From CAILLO01 sp964579735 (GTDB lineage Bacteria > Bacillota > Clostridia > Saccharofermentanales > UBA5734): DNA of 17,937 nucleotides. Positions 7,262 through 13,757 of this stretch are shown one piece after another. Numbering within the stretch: position 1 is the stretch's first letter; every line of letters begins with the position of its first letter. Made by a program: the position numbers and the translations under genes. The notes under the pieces are model-generated. The model was not told the origin of the DNA. It saw only the letters and a program-made list of their open reading frames with translations, and did not search any database. Location of the stretch: positions 1-17,937 of the forward strand of contig CAZOHH010000046.1 of the NCBI GenBank assembly GCA_964579735.1. The letters run 5' to 3'.

Positions 7262-7663
7262 ATGCAGATCACGATCGACCTCATGCAGCTCTTGACCGCA
7301 CTGCTTGTCATTGCAGGCGTCGCGGTGCTCGTCGCATTCTTCATCCTGTTGATCCGATTGCTTGGCATGCTGAAGCGGGCGGACGGACTCGTGAAGGACG
7401 CTGGAGTCGTGATGGCCTCAGCGAGCCAGTCCGTTCCACCAATCCTGAAGGATGCCGAAGTGATCGCCAGCTCGGCCCGCAATGGAGTCGAAGCGATCGG
7501 AGGGGCGGCGCGCAACGTCGGTGAGGGCGTCTCCTCTTTCTTCGGCTCCGACGAGGAATCCGCGACGGGCACGGTGGATATGGTATTCGGCATCGTTGAC
7601 CGCGTCCTTGAGATCATCGGTCTCTTCACCGGTGGCAAGAAGAAGCGCAGCAAGAAACGCTGA
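7262..7663 (+). CDS. DUF948-like single-pass membrane protein
   Basis: 133 residues. An N-terminal transmembrane helix (LLTALLVIAGVAVLVAFFIL) is followed by a long helical region rich in Ala, Val and Gly with repeated Lys-Asp-Ala and Ala-Arg-Asn elements, and a very basic end (GGKKKRSKKR). Single anchor plus extended helical domain is the shape of DUF948/YtxG-type proteins, which often sit next to YtxH. I start at ATG 7262 with GAGG 7 bases before it; a TTG at 7256 in the same frame is less likely. A strong hairpin terminator follows 24 bases after the stop, closing the two-gene unit. The family call is moderately firm and function is unknown. Confidence 0.75.
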   Translation: MQITIDLMQLLTALLVIAGVAVLVAFFILLIRLLGMLKRADGLVKDAGVVMASASQSVPPILKDAEVIASSARNGVEAIGGAARNVGEGVSSFFGSDEESATGTVDMVFGIVDRVLEIIGLFTGGKKKRSKKR

Positions 7664-7687
7664 CGAAGGACAGATTCCCGACATGGA

Positions 7688-7727
7688 AACAGGGCGCACC
7701 AATCGGTGTGCCCTGTTCCATTGTTTC
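7688..7727 (+). terminator. Rho-independent terminator after the YtxH/DUF948-like unit
   Basis: A 13-bp stem (AACAGGGCGCACC at 7688-7700 with 7705-7717, one G-U pair) closes an AATC loop and is followed by a T-rich stretch containing TTGTTT. It lies just after the stop of the preceding gene in the right orientation. Confidence 0.85.
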
Positions 7728-7790
7728 ACCGGTCGAGGTCAGGCGATGACTGGTGGGCAGTCGGATATGCGACTTCTAGTGCTTTGGAAA

Positions 7791-7850
7791 TTGACTTCAT
7801 CGACGATGAGTGATATCAAAAGGAGGATGTTTTTCGTTTCTCCTCCTGGT
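7791..7850. other. Intergenic region with promoter-like motif and AGGAGGA/TCCTCCT inverted repeat
   Basis: The stretch 7728-7959 has no convincing gene. It contains TTGACT (7791-7796), a 17-base spacer and TATCAA (7814-7819), immediately followed by an inverted repeat AGGAGGA (7821-7827) and TCCTCCT (7841-7847) around a T-rich loop and then GGTTTTGTTT. On minus the repeat is followed by TTTTGATATC. A terminator or short transcript is possible on either strand. A 68-codon ORF at 7810-8016 crosses it but shows no coding character. Confidence 0.3.
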
Positions 7851-7959
7851 TTTGTTTCAAGTCCGTCGAGTTGCCCGGAAACGCACATACTCGTTCTTAC
7901 AGGACCTAATACGCTACAGATACAAAGTGCTTGAAAAATGGTCAAAAGTACATGTGGCG

Positions 7960-7988
7960 TTGCTAATTCCAATGTTTAGGTTTACAAT
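7960..7988 (+). promoter_or_regulatory. Promoter for the relB/dinJ-like gene
   Basis: TTGCTA (7960-7965), a 17-base spacer and TACAAT (7983-7988) lie 25 bases before the antitoxin ATG. The local sequence is AT-rich. AAAGGGG at about 7994-8000 is the likely ribosome binding site, although its 12-base spacing to the ATG is long. Confidence 0.6.
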
Positions 7989-8012
7989 TTACGAAAGGGG
8001 TAATACACCACA

Positions 8013-8285
8013 ATGAAGACGGATATCCTTCACATCAGGATCGAACCTGAAAAGAAACAACGTGTCGAGACCATTCTGAAGTCCTTGGGACTGACGATGA
8101 CCGACGCTATCAACATGTTCCTCAGCCAGGTCGACCTGACGGATGGAATCCCTTTCGATGTCCGTCTCCCCAGGGTGAAGCCCGAGTTCGTGTCATCCTT
8201 GATCGAAGCGCGTCGCATGGGTCTCTCAAACAAGGAAGGCAAGGAGTTCTCGAGTGCCGAAGAGGGGTTCAGGGAAGAGACCTGA
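8013..8285 (+). CDS. RelB/DinJ-type antitoxin, no toxin partner visible
   Basis: 90 residues. The N-terminus is a ribbon-helix-helix DNA-binding domain: a beta strand (ILHIRIEPE), a first helix (KKQRVETILKSLG) and LTMTDAINMFLSQV, the diagnostic RelB/DinJ segment, then the IPFDVRLP strand typical of DinJ. The remaining 40 residues are where such antitoxins wrap their toxin. In toxin-antitoxin pairs a RelE/YafQ toxin normally follows directly or overlaps; here the next 120 bases hold only an apparent gene fragment and then a glycosidase-like gene, so this antitoxin is an orphan in this window. Such proteins repress their own promoter, so autoregulation at 7960-7988 is likely. It may be a relic of a mobile module or have been kept as a plain regulator. 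Confidence 0.87.
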   Translation: MKTDILHIRIEPEKKQRVETILKSLGLTMTDAINMFLSQVDLTDGIPFDVRLPRVKPEFVSSLIEARRMGLSNKEGKEFSSAEEGFREET

Positions 8286-8402
8286 TCGGAATCCGATCCA
8301 CGTGGCGGCTTCATCTGCGCTCCCGACCCATACTTCCCCAACATGCCTGAAGAAAACCTGAAGGCACTGTGGAGCACTGCCAAGGAGTTCGGCCTGCATT
8401 GA
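8286..8402 (+). pseudogene. Remnant C-terminus of a uroporphyrinogen-decarboxylase-family protein
   Basis: Directly after the relB stop the same reading frame stays open for 38 codons and ends in TGA at 8400-8402. From 8304 it reads GGFICAPDPYFPNMPEENLK, then an ALW...AKEFG helix. That is the usual ending of uroporphyrinogen decarboxylase-like methyltransferase-type proteins (GG.i.aP.h....tP.eN...l...a.eyG). No start, barrel or upstream domain is present, so this looks like the last 33 residues of a gene whose body was lost or replaced at a junction near 8286-8303. URO-D-family genes frequently accompany glycosidase genes in anaerobes, which fits the downstream genes. Based on motif recall, not an alignment. 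Confidence 0.6.
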
Positions 8403-8510
8403 GAGGCCGACGTGAGCGGTGCTTCTTGCTATCAAGTGGAATCCGCATGGAAGGTGTACGATGGAGTGGAAGAAAGCACCCTCGGCACGCTTGTGTCAGA
8501 AAGGGCTTCC

Positions 8511-10619
8511 ATGGTTTACGTGCACCCGGATACCTTTGCGATTTCCAGCGACTCGATTCGACTCGTCTTCAGCCGGACGAACGGCACCCTGGTGGGCATC
8601 AAATCGGCGACCTCGAACTGGAAGATCCTCGACCGCCCGGAACTCGGGCTCTCGTTCCGACTTCTCCTGCCCCTACCCGGGCGCAGGAACAATCCCGTCC
8701 ACGGCGAGCGCCAGATCCCGTCCCGCATCGAAATGGATCCGAACGGTCGGCGCATCCTGATCCGATGGGACGGCGTCGTTTCCGAATTCGGCGGCGCACA
8801 CGACATCCGGCTGGAACTCGAGGTGCGCGTGGAAGGCGCGGAAGCCGTGTTCACGATGAGCATCGACAACCGCTCCGATTCGGTCATCGAGAGCGTGCAT
8901 TGCCCCTATTTCGGCGATGTACGCAGACCCGATGGCGCGGCCTGGTTCAAGACCTTCCTCTACAGTTACGCGACGGCGCAGGAGTGGAACCTCTGGCCGA
9001 AGTACGACAATATGCGCGGCTACTACGGCGTCGACCGTCCCATTCAGGTGGGTTCCTGGTCCGCGTCTTCGGGGAGTCCCATGAGCCCGTTCTTCCTGAT
9101 GCGCGACGAGCGGCAGGGGCTCTATGCCGGCGTGCGGTCGAACTCCGCGGAGCTGGTGGCCTGGACCACGGAGCTGTACCCCGGCTACGACGAATCGATC
9201 GACGCGCACATGCCTGAAGTCGACCGGATTTCAGGGAAGGACGTATGCGTGCGTTTCGCCGCCGTCCACATGCCGTTCCTTCTTCCAGGCGAATCCCGCA
9301 CGCTCACCCCGGTCTCCGTCTCGACCTTCGAGGGGGGCTGGCAGAAGGGCGTGGATATCTACACGACCTGGAGACGATCCTGGATGCACCCCGCTTCCGT
9401 GCCCACATGGGCCGGGGAGCCGCACGCCTGGCTGCAGCTCCACATCAATTCCCCGGAAGACGAACTGCGCATGCGGTTCACGGATCTCGTCGAGGTCGGT
9501 CGGGACTGCGCACGTCTCGGCGTCCGCGCCATCCAGCTCGTGGGCTGGAACGACGGGGGCCAGGACCAGGGCAACCCCTCGCATGACCCCGACCCGCGTC
9601 TCGGTACGTTCCAGGAACTGAAGGACGCCATTCGCGAGATCCAGTCCCTCGGGGTCAAGGTGGTCCTCTTCGCCAAGTTCACCTGGGCGGACCGCGCGAC
9701 CGAATGGTTCCGGAAGGACCTGAAACGACTGGCGATCAAGGACCCCTACGGCGACTACTACATGCATGGCGGGTACCAGTACCAGACGATGACGCAGCTG
9801 CTCGATATCAACACGAAGCGCCTCGTCCCGATGTGCTTCCTGAGCGAGGACTACCTGAAGGTCTGCGAAACGGAATTCAGGAAGCTCGTCGAACTCGGCG
9901 CGGACGGCATGCTCTTCGATGAGTGCCTGCACCATTCCCCTGCGCTGCTCTGCTTCGACCCGTCGCACGGCCACCGCCACGGTGCACCCGTCTACGCGAA
10001 CGACCGGCTTCTGATCCAGCGTTTCCGCAGCCTCCTCCCGCCGGGCCGCGAGTTCCTCATGTCCGGGGAAGCCTGCTACGACTGGGAGATGGAGGCCTAC
10101 TCGCTGTCCTACCACCGCAGCGAAAGCCGCACCCACATCCCCCTCTCCCGGTACATGCTCCCTGCCATGCCTTTCATGACGGCCGTCACGGGGTTCAATG
10201 ACCGGAACATGATCGGCCAGTGCCTGATGTACAAGTACGTGGTCAGCTACGAGCCGTACAATTTCAAGGGACGCCTCGACGATTTCCCCCTGACCATCGC
10301 GTACGGCCGCAGGATGGACGCGATGCGGACCGAGCTGCGCGAATACCTGTGGGATGGAGAGTTCCGCCACGAATGCGGCGCGACAGTCGAAACGGAAGAC
10401 GTCGCCGCAGCGCCTCCCTACTCCGTGTTCGCTCGCCGTGGGGACGGACGCAGGGCCGTGGTCGTCTGCAACTACGACCACGACAAGCCCCTCCGCATTC
10501 GAGCGACCCTCGACGACGGGGTCCGGCTGTCGAAGTACCGCTTCATCGAGGATGCCGATTGGACGGACGTTTCGGACTGGATCTGCATCCCGCCGAACTC
10601 CGCGGTCGTGGTTCTCTGA
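8511..10619 (+). CDS. Large TIM-barrel glycosidase-like protein (DUF6259-like)
   Basis: 702 residues from ATG 8511. The N-terminal third is a beta-sandwich that opens like many intracellular glycosidases (SSDSIRLVFSRTNGTLVGIK). A central TIM barrel follows (AIQLVGWNDGGQD, LGVKVVLFAKFTW, LGADGMLFDEC, EFLMSGEACYDWE), then a small C-terminal beta domain. Asp470/Glu471 in LFDE and Glu520 in SGEACYD sit at barrel strand ends and are the best candidates for catalytic acids; this is inference. No signal peptide, so it is cytoplasmic. The frame is open up to a GTG at 8412 with GAGAGG before it, but codon use between 8412 and 8510 is weaker, and AGAAAGGG precedes the ATG at 8511. The downstream GH99-like gene begins 11 bases after its stop, so they form an operon. 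Substrate unknown; a plant or host glycan is likely. Confidence 0.8.
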   Translation: MVYVHPDTFAISSDSIRLVFSRTNGTLVGIKSATSNWKILDRPELGLSFRLLLPLPGRRNNPVHGERQIPSRIEMDPNGRRILIRWDGVVSEFGGAHDIRLELEVRVEGAEAVFTMSIDNRSDSVIESVHCPYFGDVRRPDGAAWFKTFLYSYATAQEWNLWPKYDNMRGYYGVDRPIQVGSWSASSGSPMSPFFLMRDERQGLYAGVRSNSAELVAWTTELYPGYDESIDAHMPEVDRISGKDVCVRFAAVHMPFLLPGESRTLTPVSVSTFEGGWQKGVDIYTTWRRSWMHPASVPTWAGEPHAWLQLHINSPEDELRMRFTDLVEVGRDCARLGVRAIQLVGWNDGGQDQGNPSHDPDPRLGTFQELKDAIREIQSLGVKVVLFAKFTWADRATEWFRKDLKRLAIKDPYGDYYMHGGYQYQTMTQLLDINTKRLVPMCFLSEDYLKVCETEFRKLVELGADGMLFDECLHHSPALLCFDPSHGHRHGAPVYANDRLLIQRFRSLLPPGREFLMSGEACYDWEMEAYSLSYHRSESRTHIPLSRYMLPAMPFMTAVTGFNDRNMIGQCLMYKYVVSYEPYNFKGRLDDFPLTIAYGRRMDAMRTELREYLWDGEFRHECGATVETEDVAAAPPYSVFARRGDGRRAVVVCNYDHDKPLRIRATLDDGVRLSKYRFIEDADWTDVSDWICIPPNSAVVVL

Positions 10620-10630
10620 AAGGACATGCC

Positions 10631-11731
10631 TTGAGAGGGTATGACGTCGCCGCCTATGTCTGGCCATCCTACCAGCCCGACGACCGGGCGCGGATCTTCT
10701 GGCCCGAAGGAATCGGCGAATGGGAGACCGTCCTGAAGAACCGACCGAAGTTCGAGGGCCACCAGCAGCCGCGTCTTCCGCTCTGGGGAACCGTGAATGA
10801 AGCGGACCCGGACGTGATGCGGACGCAGATCGACGCGGCCGCGGACCACGGCGTCAACGTCTTCATCTACGACTGGTACTGGTACGACCGGCGTCCCTTT
10901 CTCGAAGGGTGCCTGAACGAGGGCTTCCTGAAGGCGCCTAACCACGACCGTATGAAGTTCTACTTGATGTGGGCCAACCACGACGCCAACGTGGTGTGGG
11001 ATGTCCGCCAGTCCGATGATTCCGACAGCGTCGTCTGGGAGGGCCGCGTGGACCGGGCGGAGTTCGAGCGGCTCGGGAACCGACTGGTCGACCGGTATTT
11101 CACCCACCCCTCCTACTATCGGATCGATGGGAAACCGGCTTTCATGATCTACGACCTGGACACGCTGGTGCGCGGACTTGGAGGCCTGAAGGAGACGCGC
11201 GCCGCGCTGGACTGGCTCCGCGACAGAGCGGTGAAGGCAGGACTCGCAGGGCTTCACCTCCAATGCACCCTGCGGAAGGAGACGACCTTCTCGGGGACCG
11301 GCATCAAGGGCGATGGCACGGCGTCGCAGCAGGACGTCGTCGAAGCCCTGGGATTCGACGGCATCACGCACTACCAGTTCGTCCACTTCGTCGACATCGA
11401 CCGCGAGTACACCGACATCCTGCAGGATGTGACGGAGGAGTGGGCGCGGCTTTCCGCGGACTATAGGATCCCCTACTTCCCGCATGTTTCGGTTGGCTGG
11501 GACAATAACCCGAGGTTCCAGCGCTTTCGTCCGGGCATCGTGCGGAACAACCCGCCGGAGGCCGTCGAAGATGCGTTGCGCCGGGCGAAGGCATATCTGG
11601 ACGCGCACCCGGAGCAGGCTCCGCTGGTCACGGTCAACAGCTGGAACGAGTGGACGGAGACGAGCTACCTCGAGCCGGACGACCTATACGGGTACGGCTA
11701 TCTCGAGGCGGTCCGGAAGGTCTTCTCCTAG
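10631..11731 (+). CDS. Glycoside hydrolase family 99-like / WbsX-type protein
   Basis: 366 residues starting at TTG 10631, which has AAAGGA 7 bases upstream and gives the standard family N-terminus (RGYDVAAYVWPSYQPDD). Other landmarks are VFIYDWYWYDRRPFLEGCLN, YFTHPSYYRIDGKPAFMIYD and the ending VNSWNEWTETSYLEPD. These belong to the GH99-like domain found in WbsX glycosyltransferase-associated proteins and in many glycan-utilisation clusters. The conserved acidic residues at Tyr-Asp-Trp and Asn-Glu-Trp-Thr-Glu are plausible catalytic positions, but activity has been shown for few members. No signal peptide. It directly follows the DUF6259-like gene and probably acts on the same imported glycan. 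No clear terminator was found in the 64 bases to the convergent lipoprotein gene. Confidence 0.88.
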   Translation: MRGYDVAAYVWPSYQPDDRARIFWPEGIGEWETVLKNRPKFEGHQQPRLPLWGTVNEADPDVMRTQIDAAADHGVNVFIYDWYWYDRRPFLEGCLNEGFLKAPNHDRMKFYLMWANHDANVVWDVRQSDDSDSVVWEGRVDRAEFERLGNRLVDRYFTHPSYYRIDGKPAFMIYDLDTLVRGLGGLKETRAALDWLRDRAVKAGLAGLHLQCTLRKETTFSGTGIKGDGTASQQDVVEALGFDGITHYQFVHFVDIDREYTDILQDVTEEWARLSADYRIPYFPHVSVGWDNNPRFQRFRPGIVRNNPPEAVEDALRRAKAYLDAHPEQAPLVTVNSWNEWTETSYLEPDDLYGYGYLEAVRKVFS

Positions 11732-11795
11732 AACATGACCACCGTATTTATCCGAAGTCGGGTGGGTATCCCTCTCCCGCCGAAGGACTAGTGGC

Positions 11796-12170
11796 TCAGT
11801 CCCTCAGATCCACGCCCAACACTTCAAGGGACCCTTGGACGACATAGACCTGGATGTTCCCAAGGAGGCCCGGATCCTTGACCTTGAAGACGACGACATA
11901 GACCTTGTGGCCGCTGAGGTCCACGCTTTTCCGCGAGACAAGATTGTAGACGGGGTGACTCTGCTCCACGGTATAGTCGTGCTCGGCGATCGTGGCCGCC
12001 TTCCAATCCACGATGGAAGCGCGGTCCGTCGGATTCGTGATGTGGGCGTAGGCGGCTGCGACGACCGGGTCCGTCTTCGCGGCGGACTGCAGGCACCCGA
12101 TGAGGACGGCGGATAAGGCGAAGACCGCGAGAATCGTAAGGACGAGCTGCAGGGTGGCGATCCGCTTCAT
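11796..12170 (-). CDS. Small predicted lipoprotein, unknown function
   Basis: 124 residues. A basic start (MKR) and hydrophobic run lead to the lipobox LIGC with Cys26 as the lipidated residue, so it is exported and membrane anchored by lipid. The mature part of about 99 residues is a single small domain: an Ala/Thr-rich start, IVDWKAATIAEHDYTVEQ, then beta strands ending KVYVVVFKVKDPGLLGN and VYVVQGSLEVLGVDL. I do not recognise the family. ATG 12170 is chosen because AAGGAGG lies 7 bases upstream; the longer in-frame reading to 12257 has no such site and would destroy the signal peptide. It is transcribed away from the trpF-like gene and has no operon partner here. Confidence 0.8.
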   Translation of the reverse strand: MKRIATLQLVLTILAVFALSAVLIGCLQSAAKTDPVVAAAYAHITNPTDRASIVDWKAATIAEHDYTVEQSHPVYNLVSRKSVDLSGHKVYVVVFKVKDPGLLGNIQVYVVQGSLEVLGVDLRD

Positions 12171-12250
12171 TGAGTGCCCTCCTTGGCTGCGATGCACGGC
12201 TTGTATCCGTGATATATACGATGGAGGGACGGAATGCGTTCCGAGCTCTA

Positions 12251-12278
12251 TTGACACGTCGGCGCTCTCGGGTATACT
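12251..12278 (+). promoter_or_regulatory. Strong promoter for the T-box/trpF-like unit
   Basis: TTGACA (12251-12256) is a perfect -35, followed after 16 bases by TATACT (12273-12278). Transcription would start near 12285, only about 26 bases before the T-box antiterminator. It is the best promoter match in the window. Confidence 0.75.
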
Positions 12279-12310
12279 TTTCGTGAGTCAAACCTTCGAA
12301 GGACGCCAAT

Positions 12311-12367
12311 CAAGGTGGTGCCACAGGTCAAATGCCTGTCCTTGTAGTTCTACAAGGGCGGGTTTTT
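12311..12367 (+). promoter_or_regulatory. T-box antiterminator/terminator element
   Basis: Two alternative structures can be drawn base by base. Antiterminator: CAAGG (12311-12315) pairs with CCTTG (12340-12344), a 7-base bulge TGGTGCC (12316-12322) follows, then ACAGG (12323-12327) pairs with CCTGT (12335-12339). The bulge matches the T-box consensus UGGNACC in six of seven bases, and its UGG would pair with the tRNA acceptor CCA. Terminator: 12335-12347 pairs with 12350-12362 (three G-U pairs), followed by TTTTT (12363-12367). The strands compete for 12335-12344, as in genuine T-box leaders, so uncharged tRNA should permit readthrough into the trpF-like gene. A canonical Stem I with specifier loop is not visible downstream of the promoter at 12251. 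The amino acid sensed is therefore unread; Trp is a guess from the gene. Confidence 0.8.
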
Positions 12368-12410
12368 CGTTTCCCCGGAAGGGCAGGAACAAAGAAAGAG
12401 AGAAAAGCCA

Positions 12411-12470
12411 ATGGAATCGAATTTTGACAATCGGGACGAAGCGAGACGGCTCGCGAGGTTCCGCACATGA
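12411..12470 (+). CDS. Possible 19-residue ORF overlapping the trpF-like start
   Basis: ATG at 12411 opens a 19-codon frame, MESNFDNRDEARRLARFRT, ending in TGA at 12468-12470. The stop shares ATGA with the ATG of the trpF-like gene at 12467, the classic arrangement for translational coupling. Its ribosome binding site is poor (purine-rich AAAGAGAGAAAAG). It contains no tryptophan, so it is not a conventional trp attenuator peptide. It could be a coupling device, a remnant of an upstream gene or chance. Confidence 0.35.
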   Translation: MESNFDNRDEARRLARFRT

Positions 12471-13105
12471 GGGCGAAGGACAGGATGCTCGCCGCTTCGA
12501 AATCGCTCGTGAAGATCGACGGCATCCGCACCGAAGCGGACGTCGCTCTTCTGAACCGGCTCAAGCCCGATTTCGCCGGATTCGTCTTTTCCGCATCCAA
12601 CCGCCGCATCACCCCGGAGGCTGCCGCGGAACGGAGCGCGGAGCTGGGTTTCTCGATCCGGCCCGTCGGCGTCTTCGTCGACGAAGACGAGGAGCGCGTC
12701 GCACAGATCGCCCAGGACTGCGGGCTCCATGCGGTGCAGCTGCATGGAGGGGAGGACGCCGCCTATGTCGCACGACTGCGGAAGCTCCTTCCGGTGGGCG
12801 TCAAGATATGGAAGGTCGTACGCATGGACCCCGGCGTGAAACCGGACCTTGCGGGAGCGGACATGCTGTACCTCGACGGCGTGGTTCCGGACGTGAATCG
12901 CACGTTCGACTGGGACGCCGCTGACGAGGTGGGGACTCCCTACATGCTCGCCGGTGGTTTGACGCCCAAGAATCTGAAGGATGCGTTGGAACGCCTCCAC
13001 CCCTATGCGGTGGATGCCGGCACCGGCGTCGAAGACGAGAACGGCAACCTGAATGCGGCGAAGATCTCGGCGTTCCTGTCCATCGCTCGGGAATCGAGAC
13101 CCTGA
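12467..13105 (+). CDS. trpF: TrpF-like phosphoribosylanthranilate isomerase with catalytic Cys replaced by Asp
   Basis: 212 residues, a (beta/alpha)8 barrel of normal family length. Recognisable TrpF segments are FAGFVFSASNRRITPEAA, VGVFVDE, VQLHGGED, TFDWD, LAGGLTPKNL and DAGTGVEDENG. The enzyme converts N-(5-phosphoribosyl)anthranilate to CdRP in tryptophan synthesis. At the first strand the family motif K-I-C-G reads VKIDGIR, so the general-base cysteine (Cys7 in Thermotoga maritima) is Asp18 here; HisA uses Asp at that place. The general-acid aspartate appears kept (YLDG, Asp137), but the glycine-rich loop before TFDW is PDVN rather than the usual GGTG. No other trp genes are nearby. The start at 12467 overlaps a short ORF; ATG 12485 with GGACAGG before it is an alternative. 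It lies behind a T-box. Could be a functional variant or a neofunctionalised paralogue. Confidence 0.85.
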   Translation: MRAKDRMLAASKSLVKIDGIRTEADVALLNRLKPDFAGFVFSASNRRITPEAAAERSAELGFSIRPVGVFVDEDEERVAQIAQDCGLHAVQLHGGEDAAYVARLRKLLPVGVKIWKVVRMDPGVKPDLAGADMLYLDGVVPDVNRTFDWDAADEVGTPYMLAGGLTPKNLKDALERLHPYAVDAGTGVEDENGNLNAAKISAFLSIARESRP

Positions 13106-13112
13106 AGAACCG

Positions 13113-13757
13113 TCAGAACACCCCGAGGAAATCCAGCGTCTGAATCAGCGCCACGAGGAAAGGTGCAAGCATCAACAGCACGACTCCCCAGTTCCACTTC
13201 GAGACCGGCTGGCCGGCTTCGGGGTGTTCGGTGTTCAGTTGCGCCAGCTCCCTGCGGGTGAAGCCGCGCCCCTCGTACTTCCCACGAAGCACCTCCAGCA
13301 AGGCTTGCAGGCTACTCAGCGTGAAATACAGATTGCCGGTCTTGACCTGTTTCCCACAGAAGAGATAGAACAGGACGGCTTGTGTCGCCCTATTACTGCC
13401 GGAGGTCGTCACGGTCTGGAATGATCGTACGTCTTCCAGTCGGAAGATCTGGGTGCGCCCCGTCACGCCTTTGCGAATGTAGATGCGCTGGTCCGTGATG
13501 ACCAGCTGATTGAGCCCGTAGCTCATGAGGATGAGGAGGACCAAGGGGAGGAAGACGATCAGGCCGATCATGCCGGCCAGATAGGACTCGAGGGATGTTA
13601 GGGAGGTATCGCCTAGGAACATGGCCTGATAGGCCGTCCGCAGGAACAGGGAACCGAAGAATAGCCATATGGGAAAGAAGAAGACCATGAACACGATGGG
13701 CATCCTGCTTTTCCGGAGCCGATATAGGACCGTTTCATTCTCATCCACGAATCGCAT
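13113..13757 (-). CDS. Membrane protein with bacterial PH-like domain
   Basis: 214 residues. Two transmembrane helices near the N-terminus (MPIVFMVFFFPIWLFFGSLF and a segment around MIGLIVFLPLVLLILM) precede a small beta-rich domain: LVITDQRIYIRKGVTGRTQI, FRLEDVRSFQ and a TGNLYFT strand, the pattern of bPH_2/YdbS-type domains. A last hydrophobic helix (VVLLMLAPFLVALIQTLDFL) ends the protein. ATG 13757 overlaps the stop of the YcaQ-like gene (TGATG), and AAGGAGG lies 8 bases upstream; a GTG one codon earlier is possible. Such domains occur in envelope-associated proteins with unclear function. It converges with the trpF-like gene, leaving 7 bases between stops and no room for a separate terminator. 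Coupling to a DNA-repair-type gene is unexplained. Confidence 0.78.
   Translation of the reverse strand: MRFVDENETVLYRLRKSRMPIVFMVFFFPIWLFFGSLFLRTAYQAMFLGDTSLTSLESYLAGMIGLIVFLPLVLLILMSYGLNQLVITDQRIYIRKGVTGRTQIFRLEDVRSFQTVTTSGSNRATQAVLFYLFCGKQVKTGNLYFTLSSLQALLEVLRGKYEGRGFTRRELAQLNTEHPEAGQPVSKWNWGVVLLMLAPFLVALIQTLDFLGVF

Noticed and set aside
7810..8016. 68-codon plus-strand ORF before relB.
   Set aside because: It overlaps an inverted repeat and the relB promoter, has no coding-like codon use and no recognisable domain.
9231..10667. 478-codon minus-strand frame over the glycosidase-like gene.
   Set aside because: Antisense shadow with Val/Arg-rich composition and no family motifs.
12284..12420. 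Classical trp attenuator with leader peptide.
   Set aside because: The readable frame across the leader has a single Trp codon and no tandem Trp run, whereas the T-box bulge and both alternative helices fit exactly.
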